This document shows, piece after piece, positions 39,392 through 40,952 of a DNA stretch of 40,952 nucleotides. Origin of the DNA: 2-02-FULL-43-11-A sp964477065 (GTDB lineage Bacteria; Patescibacteriota; Microgenomatia; UBA1406; HO2-37-13b); the NCBI GenBank assembly GCA_964477065.1, contig CAYZCU010000006.1, forward strand, positions 1 to 40,952, in the 5' to 3' direction. The position numbers were made by a program, and so were the translations under genes. Position 1 is the stretch's first letter. Every line of letters starts with the position of its first letter. The notes below the pieces were generated by a model, which worked only from the letters and a program-made list of their open reading frames with translations, was not told the origin of the DNA and searched no databases.

Positions 39392-39780
39392 TGAAGGATA
39401 TCTCTTTCGTGAGCATGAATGAGGTCATTATTGTGCATGAAATCATGCTTGATATCGGAGGCGGTTCATGGGGGATACTCAATGTCGATCTGTTACACTC
39501 AGCTATCGAGCGTCCAAAAGCTTCATACAACGGGGAATATCTTTATGACTCCATCTTTGATATGGCTTCTGCAATGCTCCAATCTCTTGCACAGAACCAT
39601 CCATTTATTGATGCGAATAAGCGAACTGCATTTTTTTCGACAACATATTTCTTAGAGAAGAATGATGTGTGGGTGTCATTTGATGAGCATGAAGTGACCC
39701 CTTTTATGCTTCAGGTCGTCGTCGACAAAATTTCACTTGCCGAGATTGCCACGTGGTTTCGCGACCACCAAACAGCCTAA
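39391..39780 (+). CDS. Doc-family (Fic-fold) toxin
   Basis: 129 residues. It has the Doc pattern: V-H-E-I-M-L-D-I-G-G-G-x-x-G-I-L near 15-30, L-L-H-S-A-I-E-R-P (34-42), then H-P-F-I-D-A-N-K-R-T (70-79), the active-site motif of the Fic/Doc fold. The family-characterised Doc protein phosphorylates EF-Tu and stops translation. The start is GTG within TAGTG; an ATG at 39415 is an alternative. All motif residues are present, so the toxin should be functional. Its 3' end overlaps the convergent ATPase gene by 4 bp. Confidence 0.92.
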   Translation: MKDISFVSMNEVIIVHEIMLDIGGGSWGILNVDLLHSAIERPKASYNGEYLYDSIFDMASAMLQSLAQNHPFIDANKRTAFFSTTYFLEKNDVWVSFDEHEVTPFMLQVVVDKISLAEIATWFRDHQTA

Positions 39781-40952
39781 AGAGCCTTCGGCGCCTTCCT
39801 CCCGTACTTTTCCTTCGATAGCCTGATAATCTTCTCGCGATTATCATTTGCCAGCTTGGGTGGGGGAAGCGTGCGTGCTGGAAATGGCGAGGTCGTCATA
39901 CTATCAACGGAGAGCTTCAGGACGATCTCGAACTTGCCCAGACCTACGAGGTCAGCCTCGCTGTAGATCCCGCCGAATTCCTTCGTCAAATGCGTGGCGT
40001 CGCGGGCGCCGACGACGAAGCTGATGATCGTGCCTGCATTGCCGAAAATGGCGTTGCGAATCTCCTCCTCAAATTGGTCGATATATTGGTTGGCGAGGGT
40101 GAGGGCGAGGCGGTATTTGCGTGCTTCAGAGAGAATTTTCACAAATGAGTTGGTGGCAAAGTTTTGGAATTCGTCCACGTAGAGGAAGAAATCCCGACGG
40201 TCTTCTTCCTTGATGTAAGATCGGCCCATTGCAGCGAGCTGGATTTGGGTGATAATCATGGCTCCCAGCAGTGCCGCGTTGTCTTCTCCCAGCTTACCTT
40301 GCGAGAGGTTCACCAGCAAAATCTTCCCCTCATTCATGATCTGTGCAAGGTCAATCGAGGAGGTTGGATTGGACAAAATATTGCGGATCATAGGCGCAGA
40401 TACGAACTGTCCGAGCTTGTTTTGGATTGATGCAACAGACTCGACGCGCTGTTTTTCAGACATCACATCGAACTCCGTTTTCCAGAAATTCAAGATGACG
40501 GGGTCGTGCACCTCTTTGAGTATGCCGTCGCGAAACTTCTTATCCGTGAGGACGCGCATCCCGTCGTAGAGCGTCGAACCCTTCACCTCGATGAGCGTGA
40601 GGATCAGATTACGCAGGATATACTCCAAACGTGGCCCCCAGCTGTGCCCGTACATTTTTTGAAAAATAGAGACAATTCCCGAGGCGACGAGATGTTTTTG
40701 TTCAGGGTTATGCACTTCCAAGATGTTGAGGTGAAACGGGCGCTCTTGATCGAAGGCCTCCAGATAAACCACATCGTTCACCCGGCGCTTGGGGATGTAG
40801 TCGAGGATACTTTCCGTGAGGTCACCGTGCGGATCAATGATGCCCACACCCCGACCTCTTCGAATGTCGTCGATTGCCATGTTTGAAATGAGTGTGGACT
40901 TACCTGAACCTGTTTTTCCGATGATGTACACATGCTTACGGCGATCGGGCGT
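39777..40952 (-). CDS. TraG/VirD4/VirB4-like secretion or conjugation ATPase, 5'-partial
   Basis: 392 codons visible; the frame continues through the window edge, so the N-terminal part is missing (an internal GTG at 40931 is not the start). It has the Walker A motif G-K-T-G-S-G-K-S-T right at the edge, D-P-H-G-D-L shortly after, a Walker B-like F-F-L-Y-V-D-E-F-Q-N-F, and an L-A-N-Q-Y-I-D-Q motif with the conserved Gln. This is the domain order of type IV secretion coupling or HerA-type ATPases. Such genes are widespread in CPR genomes, near pilus or DNA-uptake genes. The missing upstream part probably holds a membrane region. Confidence 0.9.
   Translation of the reverse strand, partial: TPDRRKHVYIIGKTGSGKSTLISNMAIDDIRRGRGVGIIDPHGDLTESILDYIPKRRVNDVVYLEAFDQERPFHLNILEVHNPEQKHLVASGIVSIFQKMYGHSWGPRLEYILRNLILTLIEVKGSTLYDGMRVLTDKKFRDGILKEVHDPVILNFWKTEFDVMSEKQRVESVASIQNKLGQFVSAPMIRNILSNPTSSIDLAQIMNEGKILLVNLSQGKLGEDNAALLGAMIITQIQLAAMGRSYIKEEDRRDFFLYVDEFQNFATNSFVKILSEARKYRLALTLANQYIDQFEEEIRNAIFGNAGTIISFVVGARDATHLTKEFGGIYSEADLVGLGKFEIVLKLSVDSMTTSPFPARTLPPPKLANDNREKIIRLSKEKYGRKAPKAL

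Overview
This window looks like a chromosomal segment of an uncultured candidate-phyla (Patescibacteria/CPR) bacterium, most plausibly a Microgenomates-type lineage. The reasons are the mixture of short housekeeping genes, very large secreted proteins with Thr/Pro linkers and dockerin ends, lone cohesin domains, a TraG/VirD4-like ATPase with a CPR-style start, and a -10 box placed 6-10 nt before many start codons. TGA serves as a stop (for example at purD), so the standard bacterial code applies. The lineage is inference; no 16S gene is present. I saw no rRNA, tRNA, CRISPR array or insertion sequence. A 10-base N run at 350-359 marks an assembly gap.

Layout. 1-2.8 kb: purD sits between two members of an unrecognised Cys-rich family, followed by pth. 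2.8-10.4 kb (minus strand): a tight gene run reading cohesin, VWA-dockerin giant protein, small unknown, 7TM protein, ATP-grasp/RimB-type protease fusion, second ATP-grasp. 10.5-12.7 kb (plus): an LPETG-ended cohesin-like protein, a half-dockerin protein, and a glutaredoxin-like protein with a Met/Pro/Ala repeat tail. 12.7-16.5 kb: an HExxH membrane protein, a small HTH protein, a small membrane protein, a dockerin-bearing subtilisin and, just ahead of it, a stand-alone subtilisin propeptide. 16.5-17.9 kb: rplJ-rplL with a terminator. 18.2-30.2 kb (plus): a long run of secreted or anchored proteins comprising four dockerin proteins (one an M4 thermolysin-type protease), three cohesin-like proteins, one unknown and a fifth dockerin protein, an M64-type metalloprotease. 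30.3-32.1 kb: site-2 protease, a small unknown, rpmB and def. 32.1-36.1 kb: a GT-C-like membrane protein and a GT2 glycosyltransferase. 36.1-37.7 kb: a GC-rich lipoprotein-like gene with a long, structured leader. 37.9-40.95 kb: an M29 aminopeptidase, an AbrB-Doc toxin-antitoxin pair and the edge of a type IV secretion-type ATPase.

How it may work together. The window contains about eight dockerin-bearing proteins and about five cohesin-like proteins, nearly all with a signal peptide or N-terminal anchor. Three dockerin proteins are proteases of unrelated clans (S8, M4, M64) and one carries a VWA domain. This is the architecture of a cellulosome with peptidases in place of glycosidases, on single-cohesin membrane anchors. 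The adjoining ATP-grasp/RimB-protease/7TM genes belong to a family group linked to peptide-tag amidoligation, and may act on the same surface system. These functional links are inference from domain content and gene order.
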